Shown: positions 1 through 7,274 of the stretch, one piece after another
Numbering within the stretch: position 1 is the stretch's first letter
Layout: each line of letters starts with the position of its first letter
Assembly (NCBI GenBank): GCA_003133385.1
Contig: PKXF01000004.1
Coordinates: 1 to 38,307 of the forward strand
DNA from: Candidatus Saccharimonadota bacterium
Lineage (GTDB): Bacteria > Patescibacteriota > Saccharimonadia > Saccharimonadales > UBA4665
Direction: 5' to 3'
Length of the DNA stretch: 38,307 bases
Notes under the pieces: generated by a model
The model's database searches: none
The model's input: the letters and a program-made list of their open reading frames with translations, nothing else
What the model was told of the DNA's origin: nothing
Translations under genes and position numbers: made by a program

Positions 1-27
1 GCTCATGTAGTGAACCTCCACATGGCG

Positions 28-56
28 TTGCATAAATAGCGCCGAAGTAGTACAAT
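28..56 (+). promoter_or_regulatory. Sigma70-type promoter of rplJ-rplL
   Basis: TTGCAT (28-33), a 17-nt spacer and TACAAT (51-56) form a near-consensus housekeeping promoter. The start of transcription would fall near 63, leaving a leader of about 200 nt before rplJ, which is where the L10-type leader RNA and the hairpin at 166-198 lie. Confidence 0.75.
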
Positions 57-60
57 TATG

Positions 61-140
61 GGTAAGTTGCCAGAGACAGCGACGGTTTTTAAAAAGCCTA
101 AGTGCTTTTAAAAAAACTTGATAAGGTCGCCGAGGTACAA
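61..140 (+). ncRNA. Ribosomal protein L10 leader (autoregulatory mRNA leader)
   Basis: The leader contains the AGAGACAGCGACGG block (72-85) and the GTCGCCGAGGT block (126-136), which resemble the conserved AGACAG and CCGAGGT elements of Rfam-type L10 leaders. GCGAC (79-83) can pair with GTCGC (126-130), closing the arm. In the known family the L10-L12 complex binds this kinked structure and represses its own operon. Position directly upstream of rplJ fits. The exact boundaries are estimated; a covariance-model search was not possible. Confidence 0.72.
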
Positions 141-165
141 ACAATTTCTATTATTAGATAGTTTG

Positions 166-205
166 AACGTCTTTGGTCTAACAAGATCTAAAGACGTTTT
201 TGTTT
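166..205 (+). terminator. Hairpin with U-tract in the rplJ leader, probable attenuator
   Basis: AACGTCTTT (166-174) pairs perfectly with AAAGACGTT (190-198). The inner GGTCT/AGATC segments extend the stem with one bulge. TTTTTGTTT (197-205) follows. It sits between the L10 leader and rplJ, so it is best read as a transcription attenuator governed by the leader rather than the end of an upstream gene, because the promoter at 28-56 lies before it. Confidence 0.7.
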
Positions 206-270
206 GGCAACGAAGCTAGGACTAGCGGTCGATAGTCTAGCCTTGAAACATATAACATGGAGTAAAGCTC

Positions 271-795
271 ATGGCTCTAACTAAAGAAGAGAAGAATAAG
301 GTAGTCAGCGACGTCGCTGAGCTGCTTAGCACTTCAAAAATGACAGTTGTGGCAAAGTACCAGGGGATAGATGTAAAATCCCTGCAAGGTTTACGGAAAG
401 ACGCCCGATCAAACGGTACAAAGGTCAAAGTGATCAAGAACCGTTTGGTTATCCAGGCGTTGAAGTCGGCAACCGAGTTTAAAGGCCTTGATACCGGCTT
501 CTTGGAAGGCATGCTTCTGTATGCTTTTAATAGTGAAGACGAGGTCGCTGCAGCCCAGATACTCAACACCTTTGCCAAGCAGCACCCGACACTAGAATTT
601 GTCGGAGCGATTAGCAGCGATGGCACGTTTGTCGATGCAGCAAACGTCAAAGCCTTGGCAAGTTTGCCAGGCAAGAACCAGCTTATTGCCGGTCTCATTA
701 ACATGCTCAACGCGCCGACACAAGGTGTTGTCAGCAGCCTGTCCGGTAATCTACACGCTTTACTGCAAGGCCTGGAAGCCAAAGCCGCCAATTAA
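271..795 (+). CDS. rplJ: 50S ribosomal protein L10
   Basis: L10 anchors the L12 dimers of the ribosomal stalk, where translation GTPases are recruited. The 174-residue length is usual for the family. The N-terminus (KEEKNKVVSDVAELL) and the following segment with VAKYQGIDVKSLQGLRK are typical of L10, and the C-terminal helix that binds L12 (around residues 135-170) is present and ends in LLQGLEAKAAN. A GGAG at 259-262 sits 8 nt before ATG and fixes the start. It is the first gene of a two-gene operon with rplL 21 nt downstream and is preceded by an L10-type leader and attenuator hairpin, so feedback control by L10-L12 is likely. A frame on the opposite strand is only a shadow. Confidence 0.97.
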   Translation: MALTKEEKNKVVSDVAELLSTSKMTVVAKYQGIDVKSLQGLRKDARSNGTKVKVIKNRLVIQALKSATEFKGLDTGFLEGMLLYAFNSEDEVAAAQILNTFAKQHPTLEFVGAISSDGTFVDAANVKALASLPGKNQLIAGLINMLNAPTQGVVSSLSGNLHALLQGLEAKAAN

Positions 796-816
796 GAATT
801 AATTAAGGAGATAATA

Positions 817-1197
817 ATGGCAGATTTAAAGAAGATCGCAAAAGAACTCGTGGGACTTACCGTATTGGAAGTTAACGAACTCGGAACTATTTTAAAAGAC
901 GAATATGGTATTGAGCCAGCCGCTGCAGCTGTAGCTGTTGCCGCTGCACCTGCCGGTGGAGAAGCCGCTCCAGCCGCTGAGGAAAAAAGCGAATACGATG
1001 TCATACTCAAAGACGCCGGCGCCCAAAAGGTAGCCGTTATTAAGGCAGTTAAAGACATTACCAACCTTGGTCTTGGCGAAGCCAAAGCTATAGTCGATGG
1101 TGTCCCTAAGCCCGTCCTTGAGAAGGCTAAGAAAGACGATGCTGAAGCAGCCAAAAAGACTTTGGAAGAAGCCGGCGCTACAGTAGAACTAGCTTAG
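817..1197 (+). CDS. rplL: 50S ribosomal protein L7/L12
   Basis: This is the stalk protein L12, which binds L10 and stimulates factor-dependent GTP hydrolysis. Its N-terminal dimerisation domain (about residues 1-33), the Ala/Pro/Glu-rich hinge (about 36-57) and the C-terminal globular domain beginning [10 protein letters not shown] are all visible. The factor-binding helix region ([20 protein letters not shown]) is conserved. At 126 residues it matches the family. A strong AAGGAG (805-810) lies 6 nt before ATG, stronger than the rplJ site, which agrees with the several-fold excess of L12 over L10 in ribosomes. A bidirectional terminator follows at once. Confidence 0.98.
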   Translation: MADLKKIAKELVGLTVLEVNELGTILKDEYGIEPAAAAVAVAAAPAGGEAAPAAEEKSEYDVILKDAGAQKVAVIKAVKDITNLGLGEAKAIVDGVPKPVLEKAKKDDAEAAKKTLEEAGATVELA

Positions 1198-1208
1198 TTT
1201 ACAAGCAT

Positions 1209-1256
1209 AAAAATAGAATCGCCAGGCACATAACCTAGGCGGTTCTATTTTTATTT
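1209..1256. terminator. Bidirectional intrinsic terminator between rplL and the C39-like gene
   Basis: AAAAATAGAATCGCC (1209-1223) pairs with GGCGGTTCTATTTTT (1238-1252) over 15 bp with one G-U. Runs of T follow on the plus strand and runs of A precede the stem, so it can stop transcription from both sides. The stop codon of the minus-strand gene lies inside its 3' arm. Confidence 0.85.
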
Positions 1257-1715
1257 CACAGCCATTAACCAGCCTTTGATAGTTTTATCTGAGCCATACC
1301 AGTATTTTTTCAAATATTCTTTCCTCAAACGCAAGAATCCTAATGAGCAGTCGCGAAAGTAAAAAGCATCTTTGTCATATTCGCTCACGAGGCCATAGTG
1401 TCCCGCTTGTGCAAAAGCATGGAAGTAGCATATGACTACAAAGTCGCCGTTATCAATGTGCCGCTCAATATCTGCAAGCGTGGCGTCACGTTTTTCTTCT
1501 ATTATTTGTAAGCCGAGCTGCCGTGCAGACTTGACCATATTTTCCTCTGTTGTGCCGATTACTGGCTTGGCTTCACATAACTGAGACAGCTCGTTCTCGG
1601 TATGCGAAAAGTCTCCCTTTAAATGGAGGATATTCAGGAGTGTAACTGGACCACAGTTAAATCCACCCTCCTGAAACACTAGGTGCTCGTCAGAGAATAT
1701 CTTTTTAATGTGCAT
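1251..1715 (-). CDS. C39-like papain-fold peptidase/cysteine protein
   Basis: A 154-residue protein with the triad layout of C39-like peptidases: Cys21 in FNCGPVTLLNIL, His106 in AGHYGLV and Asp122 in YFRDCS. C39 domains cut double-glycine leader peptides when joined to exporters, but stand-alone C39-like proteins also occur with unknown substrates. There is no signal peptide, ABC transporter or precursor peptide next to it, so its substrate cannot be guessed. No Shine-Dalgarno precedes ATG; a weak -10 (TAAGAT, minus strand, 1722-1727) ends 6 nt upstream, suggesting a leaderless mRNA. Its last codons overlap the rplL terminator. It could alternatively be a non-peptidase transglutaminase-like protein, but the motif order favours C39. 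Confidence 0.72.
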   Translation of the reverse strand: MHIKKIFSDEHLVFQEGGFNCGPVTLLNILHLKGDFSHTENELSQLCEAKPVIGTTEENMVKSARQLGLQIIEEKRDATLADIERHIDNGDFVVICYFHAFAQAGHYGLVSEYDKDAFYFRDCSLGFLRLRKEYLKKYWYGSDKTIKGWLMAVK

Positions 1716-1749
1716 ATATTAATCTTAACATCCTGCCGATAAAAGTCAC

Positions 1750-1777
1750 TTGTCTTGATTACAAACACGCCGTCTTG
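1750..1777 (+). repeat. Dispersed intergenic repeat, diverged copy A
   Basis: TTGTCTTGATTACAAACACG followed by CCGTCTTG resembles the two identical 29-bp copies at 2584-2612 and 3655-3683 (shared core TGTCTTGAxTACAxACxCG). It lies between the C39-like and TSUP genes. Confidence 0.55.
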
Positions 1778-1805
1778 CCTCAATATTCATTAATCGCAGT
1801 ATGCG

Positions 1806-2534
1806 TTAAAACAGAAGCTTAAAGCTCGCAACAACCACAAAAGTGGCAAACAACCGCTTAACCCAGATATCACCTTTCCTTAGGGCTGTGTTTGCTCCTA
1901 TATAGCCGCCAATAGCCATACCGACCAATAAAACAGTGCCTGTTTTGTAATAGATAATATGATGCAGTCCGAATATTATTACTGAAGCTATTGATAAAAC
2001 AGACCAAGGTATTTCGTTGGTTGCTAGAACCTCAATTACGGTAAGGCCAAGAAAGGAAGACAACACGAAAATTATTAAAGGGCCCGATCCTTGGCCAAAG
2101 AAGCCGCCAAAAATTGCAATAAAAAAGTAACAAACGAGTCCTATTATTTGTTGTGGGCGTCTCTTGTTTTTTCTATTAATACCCAAATCACGTTTTAGCA
2201 ATAAGATGGCAAGAAGAACGAGTAACAAGATGCCGATAACTTTTTGCAGAATTGCCGGGTTAGTTTTTATCAGTATGTTCGCTCCTATAACCGAGCCTAT
2301 AAGGCTCAACGATGCAAGAACAAGCACATATTTCCAGACTATTTTTTTAGCTTTCCAAAACTTATAGGTAGCTGTTAGAGATCCCCCAAAAGTGCCAAAT
2401 CTATCGGTTGCAATTGCTACCTGCGGCGGTAAACCTAAGAATATGAGCGATGGCACGGCAATCAGACCGCCGGCTCCAATCGTTGCATCGAAGAATCCAG
2501 TTACCAGACCGACAAGAAAGACTAGTAGCAGCAT
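1806..2534 (-). CDS. Sulfite exporter TauE/SafE (TSUP) family permease
   Basis: A 242-residue integral membrane protein with about eight hydrophobic segments. The N-terminal repeat GFFDATIGAGGLIAVPSL is the hallmark of TSUP permeases, and the second-half repeat GFFGQGSGPLIIFVLSS mirrors it, as expected of this internally duplicated family. Members export sulfite, organosulfonates or other small anions; the substrate here is not readable from sequence. The start ATG at 2534 has no Shine-Dalgarno, but TATAAT on the minus strand (2541-2546) ends 6 nt upstream, pointing to a leaderless transcript. It stands alone between repeat copies A and B. Confidence 0.88.
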   Translation of the reverse strand: MLLLVFLVGLVTGFFDATIGAGGLIAVPSLIFLGLPPQVAIATDRFGTFGGSLTATYKFWKAKKIVWKYVLVLASLSLIGSVIGANILIKTNPAILQKVIGILLLVLLAILLLKRDLGINRKNKRRPQQIIGLVCYFFIAIFGGFFGQGSGPLIIFVLSSFLGLTVIEVLATNEIPWSVLSIASVIIFGLHHIIYYKTGTVLLVGMAIGGYIGANTALRKGDIWVKRLFATFVVVASFKLLF

Positions 2535-2540
2535 GCCTAC

Positions 2541-2546
2541 ATTATA
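2541..2546 (-). promoter_or_regulatory. -10 element of the TSUP gene
   Basis: TATAAT on the minus strand with 6 nt to the ATG at 2534. No convincing -35 is seen. Transcription would begin at or next to the start codon. Confidence 0.55.
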
Positions 2547-2583
2547 GCCTCAAACACTTATACTTCGCCTTCTTCAACCTACA

Positions 2584-2636
2584 TGTCTTGACTACACACT
2601 CGTCTTTTATCCCGCGAGTATGTAGCCAAGACAAGG
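2584..2636. repeat. 29-bp intergenic repeat (copy B) with an inverted partner, hairpin
   Basis: The 29-bp unit begins TGTCTTGACTACACACTCG (2584-2602) and is identical to copy C at 3655-3683. A reversed copy, CGAGTATGTAGCCAAGACA, occupies 2616-2634. On the minus strand the two 19-nt arms pair completely with two G-U pairs; on the plus strand the same positions are A-C mismatches. It lies upstream of the TSUP gene's promoter. Confidence 0.7.
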
Positions 2637-2758
2637 AATATAAGCGGACACTTGAGGGAAGAGTTTATAGATGGATGCTTACTGGTTATGAAGATAGCCC
2701 ACATCTTAGCATAAACTTACGATTATTAATTACTTCTAGTAAAACTATGTAGCGCCTC

Positions 2759-2786
2759 TTGCAAATACATGATACTGAGTTATAGT
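2759..2786 (+). promoter_or_regulatory. Promoter of the gene at 2820
   Basis: TTGCAA (2759-2764), a 16-nt spacer and TATAGT (2781-2786). Transcription would start near 2793, just ahead of the Shine-Dalgarno at 2806-2811. Confidence 0.5.
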
Positions 2787-2819
2787 TAGAAGCATACTAT
2801 TTAGTAGGAGGAATGTAAG

Positions 2820-3542
2820 ATGCCCAGTCAACTAATTGGCGAAAATGTAGGCGCGGAATCATTAGCGCCGCTTAATCCTGCTGATCTATGGCCGGTAACC
2901 GCAATAAACGACTGGAGTCAAGGAGATGATGAGGGTAGCCGCACAGACATCGATATTGTTTGGAGCGGAGAAGAGACTTTCGCAGCTTTAGGTGTTAACG
3001 GTGGAGTACATAACGGTACCCAGGGTTATCCGGAGCACGCAGAGCGCGATCCCGAAGATGTTTTCAGACGCAGAATAAAACTAACCCGACTTGCCGTATG
3101 GAGCCGCACAGATTCTTTTGGTGACGGCCGTGAATTCATTAGCAGCATCAGGGGCATTAATGAAGTCGAAGACTCAATGGAAAAGATAAGTGAACCGGAA
3201 GTGGTTGCGGCAGCTAAGGCTTTAGGTGCAATCATAAGAGAGCGCCGCCAAATTAGTTACGAGCAACAAGTAGAGTTCTTCAACGATCTTGTGCAGCAGG
3301 AGGAAGGGGTAATGCTCAAGCTTGAATCCGGATTTGCAAGTAAAGGCACTAAGCTGGCACGCCTGGAAGGTTTCTCTCTTATGACACCCGAGGCGGTCGA
3401 CGAAAGCAAAGAGGAGCAAGATTTCAGTATCGGAGTAATCTTGGGTAACCGGAAAGGTCAGCTTGGAGTTGAGCCGAAGAGCTATACTGCAATGGGAGTT
3501 TACATTCCTTCCAAACCAGCTTCTTGGCTATCTCGTGAATAG
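2820..3542 (+). CDS. Protein of unknown function, acidic, soluble
   Basis: A 240-residue protein that I do not recognise. It is acidic and has no signal peptide or membrane segment. It opens with a Pro/Leu-rich stretch (NPADLWPVTAINDW), followed by an Asp/Glu-rich part and two likely helices around residues 120-165 (EPEVVAAAKALGAIIRERR and EQQVEFFNDLVQQEEG), then a C-terminal part rich in short hydrophobic strands. AGGAGG at 2806-2811, 8 nt before ATG, is one of the strongest Shine-Dalgarno sites in the window and supports the start. It is a single-gene unit with its own promoter, flanked by repeat copies B and C. Function unknown; composition similar to its neighbours, so no strong sign of recent transfer. 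Confidence 0.8.
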   Translation: MPSQLIGENVGAESLAPLNPADLWPVTAINDWSQGDDEGSRTDIDIVWSGEETFAALGVNGGVHNGTQGYPEHAERDPEDVFRRRIKLTRLAVWSRTDSFGDGREFISSIRGINEVEDSMEKISEPEVVAAAKALGAIIRERRQISYEQQVEFFNDLVQQEEGVMLKLESGFASKGTKLARLEGFSLMTPEAVDESKEEQDFSIGVILGNRKGQLGVEPKSYTAMGVYIPSKPASWLSRE

Positions 3543-3654
3543 TTAAGTGCATCTGATAAATCACCACTTACTCTTTTAAAAAGCATTCATAAGCTTCTTT
3601 CATTCGGCCTCGTAATCATTAAATAACGGGTTATTTACTCTAAATAAAGTTCCT

Positions 3655-3683
3655 TGTCTTGACTACACACTCGTCTTTTATCC
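3655..3683 (+). repeat. Dispersed intergenic repeat, copy C
   Basis: Identical over 29 bp to copy B at 2584-2612 (starts TGTCTTGACTACACACTCG, ends TCTTTTATCC). No inverted partner is visible here, unlike copy B. It lies 20 nt upstream of the -35 element of the next gene. Confidence 0.7.
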
Positions 3684-3702
3684 ACAGCCTTGTTAGATGT
3701 TT

Positions 3703-3731
3703 TTGACTTGTTTTCACAAACATGGTAATTT
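3703..3731 (+). promoter_or_regulatory. Promoter of the gene at 3779
   Basis: TTGACT (3703-3708), a 17-nt spacer and TAATTT (3726-3731) with an upstream TG. It overlaps the earlier in-frame ATG at 3722, which therefore cannot be the translation start. Confidence 0.65.
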
Positions 3732-3778
3732 GGAGAGGAAAGTGTACCAATAAACACTTGCGAAGAGAGACAGACACA

Positions 3779-4288
3779 ATGCCAGATATACCAGATAAGC
3801 AGGTGAAGCGTCTTAGGGCTTTAATAGAGGAAGCCGAAACAAGCCTAGCTGCAGCAAAAGAACTGTTAATCAGTCTCGTTGGTGACGATGAAAAAATGGC
3901 TCCAGTAGCCAGAGTGGAAACACTCGGTAAGGTTATTGAGGGTGTATTTGACGGCCAGAATATGGTTGGTGCTGACAGCAAAACCTATCCCGTGCCAGCA
4001 AACTATGCCAGCAAGTCAAAGCTTGTTCAAGGCGACATCTTAAAACTCACCATCGCTGAAGACGGTGCCTTTTTGTACAAACAAATCGGGCCAATCCCGC
4101 GCAAACAAGTTGTCGGCACGCTCACATTGGAAAACGGCCACTATTTTGTTGATGTTAACAGCAAAAAATTCAGGGTATTGCTTGCCAGCGTAACCTACTT
4201 CAAAGCCAAGCCTGGAGACCAAGTCAGCGTCAACGTTCCTGAAGATGACAGCACTTCGGAATGGGCTGCTTTAGAAGCCGCTCTTTAG
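3779..4288 (+). CDS. Conserved hypothetical protein, Patescibacteria type
   Basis: A 169-residue soluble protein. Residues 1-35 form a probable coiled coil (KQVKRLRALIEEAETSLAAA). The rest is rich in strands, with the blocks GQNMVGADSKTYPVPANYAS, KLVQGDILKLTI and VTYFKAKPGDQVSVNVPED, which suggest a small beta-barrel of the OB or SH3 kind. From memory, similar proteins are widespread in CPR genomes without an assigned role; this is unverified. The start at 3779 is preferred over 3722 because the promoter at 3703-3731 overlaps the earlier ATG. It lies just upstream of dnaX, but dnaX has its own -10. A nucleic-acid or translation link is only a guess. Confidence 0.75.
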   Translation: MPDIPDKQVKRLRALIEEAETSLAAAKELLISLVGDDEKMAPVARVETLGKVIEGVFDGQNMVGADSKTYPVPANYASKSKLVQGDILKLTIAEDGAFLYKQIGPIPRKQVVGTLTLENGHYFVDVNSKKFRVLLASVTYFKAKPGDQVSVNVPEDDSTSEWAALEAAL

Positions 4289-4345
4289 ACACTTGCAGCA
4301 ACTCCGGTAGCAATAAGCACAACAGCCGGCTGCTTGTGTTGGGCG

Positions 4346-4351
4346 TATAAT
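4346..4351 (+). promoter_or_regulatory. -10 element of dnaX
   Basis: TATAAT ends 11 nt before the dnaX ATG. No clear -35 or Shine-Dalgarno; a 4-5 nt leader or none is predicted. Confidence 0.6.
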
Positions 4352-4362
4352 GAATTGTACTT

Positions 4363-5820
4363 ATGGGGCAAGCATTATATAGAAAGTACCGTTCGAAGTC
4401 CCTTAAAGACGTCGTCGGCCAAGAACACGTTACCAAAACCCTGGAGCAGGCGCTAAAACTGCAGCAAATAAGCCATGCCTACCTGTTCACCGGCCCGCGC
4501 GGTGTAGGTAAGACCTCAGTAGCCCGTATTTTGGCCCATGAAATCAACAACTTGCCGTATACCGACGATAAAGCCGATATAGACATTATTGAAATTGACG
4601 CCGCCAGCAACCGGCGCATTGATGAGATAAGGGAACTCCGCGACAAAGTCTATATCGCTCCTACAAGTGCCAAGTATAAGGTCTACATTATTGATGAAGT
4701 CCACATGCTGACGAGAGAAGCCTTTAACGCCCTCCTTAAAACGCTTGAGGAACCGCCCGAGCACGTCGTCTTTATATTAGCTACCACTGATGCCCACAAG
4801 CTACCGGAAACTATTGTCAGCCGAACCCAACGTTTTCACTTTAAACCGGCTGAATCAAGCGACCTTATTGCGTTATTGCAAAAAATTGCCAAGGCCGAAA
4901 AAATCTCCATAACGCCAGAGGCCATAACCTTGCTGGCTGAACATAGCGACGGCAGCTTCCGCGACGCCTTGAGTTTGCTTGACCAAGCCCGAAGCCATGC
5001 TAAAGCCGTTGAAGTTAAGACTATTACCGAGTTACTGGGCCTACCGCCTGCCGAAGCCTTGCAGAACCTGCTGGCAGCGCTTAACAAGGGCGATGCGACT
5101 AAGCTCGTCCGTCTTCTCAGCGAGCTATATAACCAGGGCTTTCAAGCCACTACCATTGCCAAGCAACTTGGCGAACTGCTCAGGGCAGACATTGTGAGCC
5201 GTTCATCAAGCGATGATCAACTTAATAAGCTGGATCTCCTTGGCAAGCTGATTGAAGTACCGCCAGCCTATGATCCGGAACGCTACCTTGAGATTGTCCT
5301 ATTGCAGGCCGCTTCCACGCAGGCAGTACAAACCACCGAACCAGTCACGGTTTATGACTCGGAAGTGATGGCTGAGATTACGCCCGTTGTAGATGAAGTC
5401 CTCTTAGATGAGACAAGCCCCGCTCAGGCCGTCAAAGCTGCAGCCATCGTTAAAACAACTCCTAAGAAACCGACTAACAACGAAGAGCTATGGGCGGCAC
5501 TGCTGCAAGCCTTGAAGCAAAAACACAATACCCTCTACGGCATAGTGCGGATGGCTAAGCCAAGTTTTGCTGATGAAAACACCCTGCAACTGACATTTGC
5601 CTTTGCATTTCATCAAAAACGGCTCAACGAAACAGCCAACCGACAATTACTGGCTGACGCTATTAATCAACTATCCGGCCGGCAATTCGTGATTGAGTGC
5701 CTGCTGGATACCGATGGTTCCGCAGCGCGGCAAACTCCCCAAAAGACCACCGCACCACCCGACAGCAGCTTCTCAACCATAAACAATATTTTTAGCGGAG
5801 CCGAACTGTTAGAATCATAA
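4363..5820 (+). CDS. dnaX: DNA polymerase III subunit gamma/tau (clamp loader ATPase)
   Basis: DnaX is the ATPase of the clamp loader that opens and places the sliding clamp. The 485-residue protein has Walker A GPRGVGKT (44-51), Walker B VYIIDEVH (107-114) and the sensor/arginine-finger loop IVSRTQRF, where the usual SRC is SRT. The four-cysteine zinc module that normally lies between Walker A and the DIIEIDAASN block is missing: residues 60-76 read INNLPYTDDKADID and contain no Cys. A variable linker near residues 330-380 precedes a C-terminal domain of about 100 residues that resembles the tau tail. No programmed frameshift signal stood out. dnaB follows 42 nt later, so this begins a replication run. 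Translation probably starts on a leaderless mRNA. Confidence 0.95.
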   Translation: MGQALYRKYRSKSLKDVVGQEHVTKTLEQALKLQQISHAYLFTGPRGVGKTSVARILAHEINNLPYTDDKADIDIIEIDAASNRRIDEIRELRDKVYIAPTSAKYKVYIIDEVHMLTREAFNALLKTLEEPPEHVVFILATTDAHKLPETIVSRTQRFHFKPAESSDLIALLQKIAKAEKISITPEAITLLAEHSDGSFRDALSLLDQARSHAKAVEVKTITELLGLPPAEALQNLLAALNKGDATKLVRLLSELYNQGFQATTIAKQLGELLRADIVSRSSSDDQLNKLDLLGKLIEVPPAYDPERYLEIVLLQAASTQAVQTTEPVTVYDSEVMAEITPVVDEVLLDETSPAQAVKAAAIVKTTPKKPTNNEELWAALLQALKQKHNTLYGIVRMAKPSFADENTLQLTFAFAFHQKRLNETANRQLLADAINQLSGRQFVIECLLDTDGSAARQTPQKTTAPPDSSFSTINNIFSGAELLES

Positions 5821-5862
5821 GTAACTCTAAGGTATCGAAGCAGGGCAACAAGGAAAAGCAGC

Positions 5863-7233
5863 ATGGAACCAACAACTACAGGAGCAGCGGGATCACCGCC
5901 ACAAAACGCCGAAGCCGAAGCCAGCTTGCTTGGGGCTCTGCTCATTGATAGCGACGCCATAGTTAAAATTGCCGACACCGTATCTGCTTTCGACTTCTAC
6001 GATAAGCGCCACGAACGCATTTATGCCGCCATTAATGAATTGTACGAGCAGCATAAAGCCATTGACGTATTAACTCTCGCCGACCAGCTTAAAAATACCG
6101 GTTATCTAGATAGCATAGGCGGGCCGGCATACTTAACAGAACTGACTAATTTCGTACCGACTGCCGCCCATGTAGAACAATACGCCGAGATTGTAGCCCA
6201 AAAGTCCCTGCGGCGGCGTTTAATTGCCGCTTCCAAGGAAATTACGGGCTTGGGTTATGACGAGTCAAAAGGCTTGCGCGAGCTAATTGAAGACGCTGAA
6301 TCCCGCTTATTTGAAGTTAGCCAGCATCATGTGTCCCAAGATGTCATCAGCCTTGAAGCGATCCTGGCAGAAAGCTTCGACCGTCTGGACGATTTGCATA
6401 AGGACAAAGATAAAATTCGTGGTGTGCCGACAGGCTTTAAAGATTTAGATAACACACTAGCTGGTTTCCAAAAATCCGACCTTATTATCCTGGCGGCAAG
6501 GCCATCAATGGGAAAAACGGCAATGGCCCTAAATTTTGCCCATAATATCGCCGTTAAGTCCCACGAGGCGGTACTCATGTTTAGCCTGGAAATGAGCAAG
6601 GAACAGCTTGTCGACCGTTTACTTTCTATGGAGTCGGGAGTCGATGCTTGGGCCCTCAGAACCGGCAATCTTACAGACAGCGATTTTGAAAAAATTGGCC
6701 AGGCCATGGGAACACTAAGCGAAGCCCAGATATTTATTGACGACAGTCCCGGCATCACGATTAGCGATTTACGCACTAAAGCCCGGCGTGAGGCCCATAA
6801 ACGCCCCTTAGGACTGATTATTGTCGACTACTTGCAGCTGATGAGTGGCGCCAACCGCTATGGTAGCGACGGCAACCGGGTGCAAGAAATATCGGAAATT
6901 TCCAGAGGCTTAAAAGGCGTCGCCAGGGAATTGAACGTACCGGTACTGGCGCTTAGCCAGCTTAGCCGTTCAGTTGAAAGCCGAAATCCACAGATTCCCC
7001 AGTTGGCAGACTTGCGTGAAAGCGGTAGCATCGAACAAGACTCGGATGTAGTGGCCTTCATTTACAGAGAGGAGTACTACAACCCGGACACCGATCGTAA
7101 AGGCCTGGCCGACATCTTCATCAAAAAGCATAGAAATGGCCCTACCGGTGGTATTGAGCTTCGTTTTGAAAGCGAAAAACAGCGTTTCCACTCCGTAGAT
7201 AAACGGCATCAAGTCGATCCCTTCCAGAACTAG
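5863..7233 (+). CDS. dnaB: Replicative DNA helicase DnaB
   Basis: The hexameric helicase that unwinds the fork ahead of the polymerase. The 456 residues cover an N-terminal collar domain (about 14-115, opening PPQNAEAEASLLGALL), a linker helix, and a RecA-like motor with Walker A AARPSMGKTA (211-220), Walker B LIIVDYLQLM and the motif QLSRSVESR. The C-terminal loop with GSIEQDSDVV and KHRNGPTG is standard, and no intein is present. AAGGAAA (5850-5856) lies 6 nt before ATG. It directly follows dnaX, an arrangement that couples helicase and clamp-loader expression. Confidence 0.97.
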   Translation: MEPTTTGAAGSPPQNAEAEASLLGALLIDSDAIVKIADTVSAFDFYDKRHERIYAAINELYEQHKAIDVLTLADQLKNTGYLDSIGGPAYLTELTNFVPTAAHVEQYAEIVAQKSLRRRLIAASKEITGLGYDESKGLRELIEDAESRLFEVSQHHVSQDVISLEAILAESFDRLDDLHKDKDKIRGVPTGFKDLDNTLAGFQKSDLIILAARPSMGKTAMALNFAHNIAVKSHEAVLMFSLEMSKEQLVDRLLSMESGVDAWALRTGNLTDSDFEKIGQAMGTLSEAQIFIDDSPGITISDLRTKARREAHKRPLGLIIVDYLQLMSGANRYGSDGNRVQEISEISRGLKGVARELNVPVLALSQLSRSVESRNPQIPQLADLRESGSIEQDSDVVAFIYREEYYNPDTDRKGLADIFIKKHRNGPTGGIELRFESEKQRFHSVDKRHQVDPFQN

Positions 7234-7253
7234 GGAACTGCCCATCAAGCCGT

Positions 7254-7259
7254 TATAAT
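7254..7259 (+). promoter_or_regulatory. -10 element before the GT-C-like gene
   Basis: TATAAT located 15 nt before the ATG at 7275, at the end of dnaB. A leader of about 8 nt is predicted. No convincing -35. Confidence 0.5.
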
Positions 7260-7274
7260 ACAAGCCAGAACCTC

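Noticed and set aside
237-791. Long minus-strand open frame opposite rplJ
   Set aside because: It mirrors the codon pattern of rplJ, has no start signals and no recognisable protein; a shadow of the real gene.
3621-3636. AAATAAC-GG-GTTATTT palindrome as a terminator
   Set aside because: AT-only stem with almost no loop and no T-run; too weak to claim.
3722-3778. Earlier in-frame ATG for the gene at 3779
   Set aside because: The promoter (-10 at 3726-3731) overlaps it, so this ATG would not be in the mRNA.
4363-5820. Programmed frameshift making a short gamma form of DnaX
   Set aside because: No slippery A-run with a following hairpin was found at the expected position.
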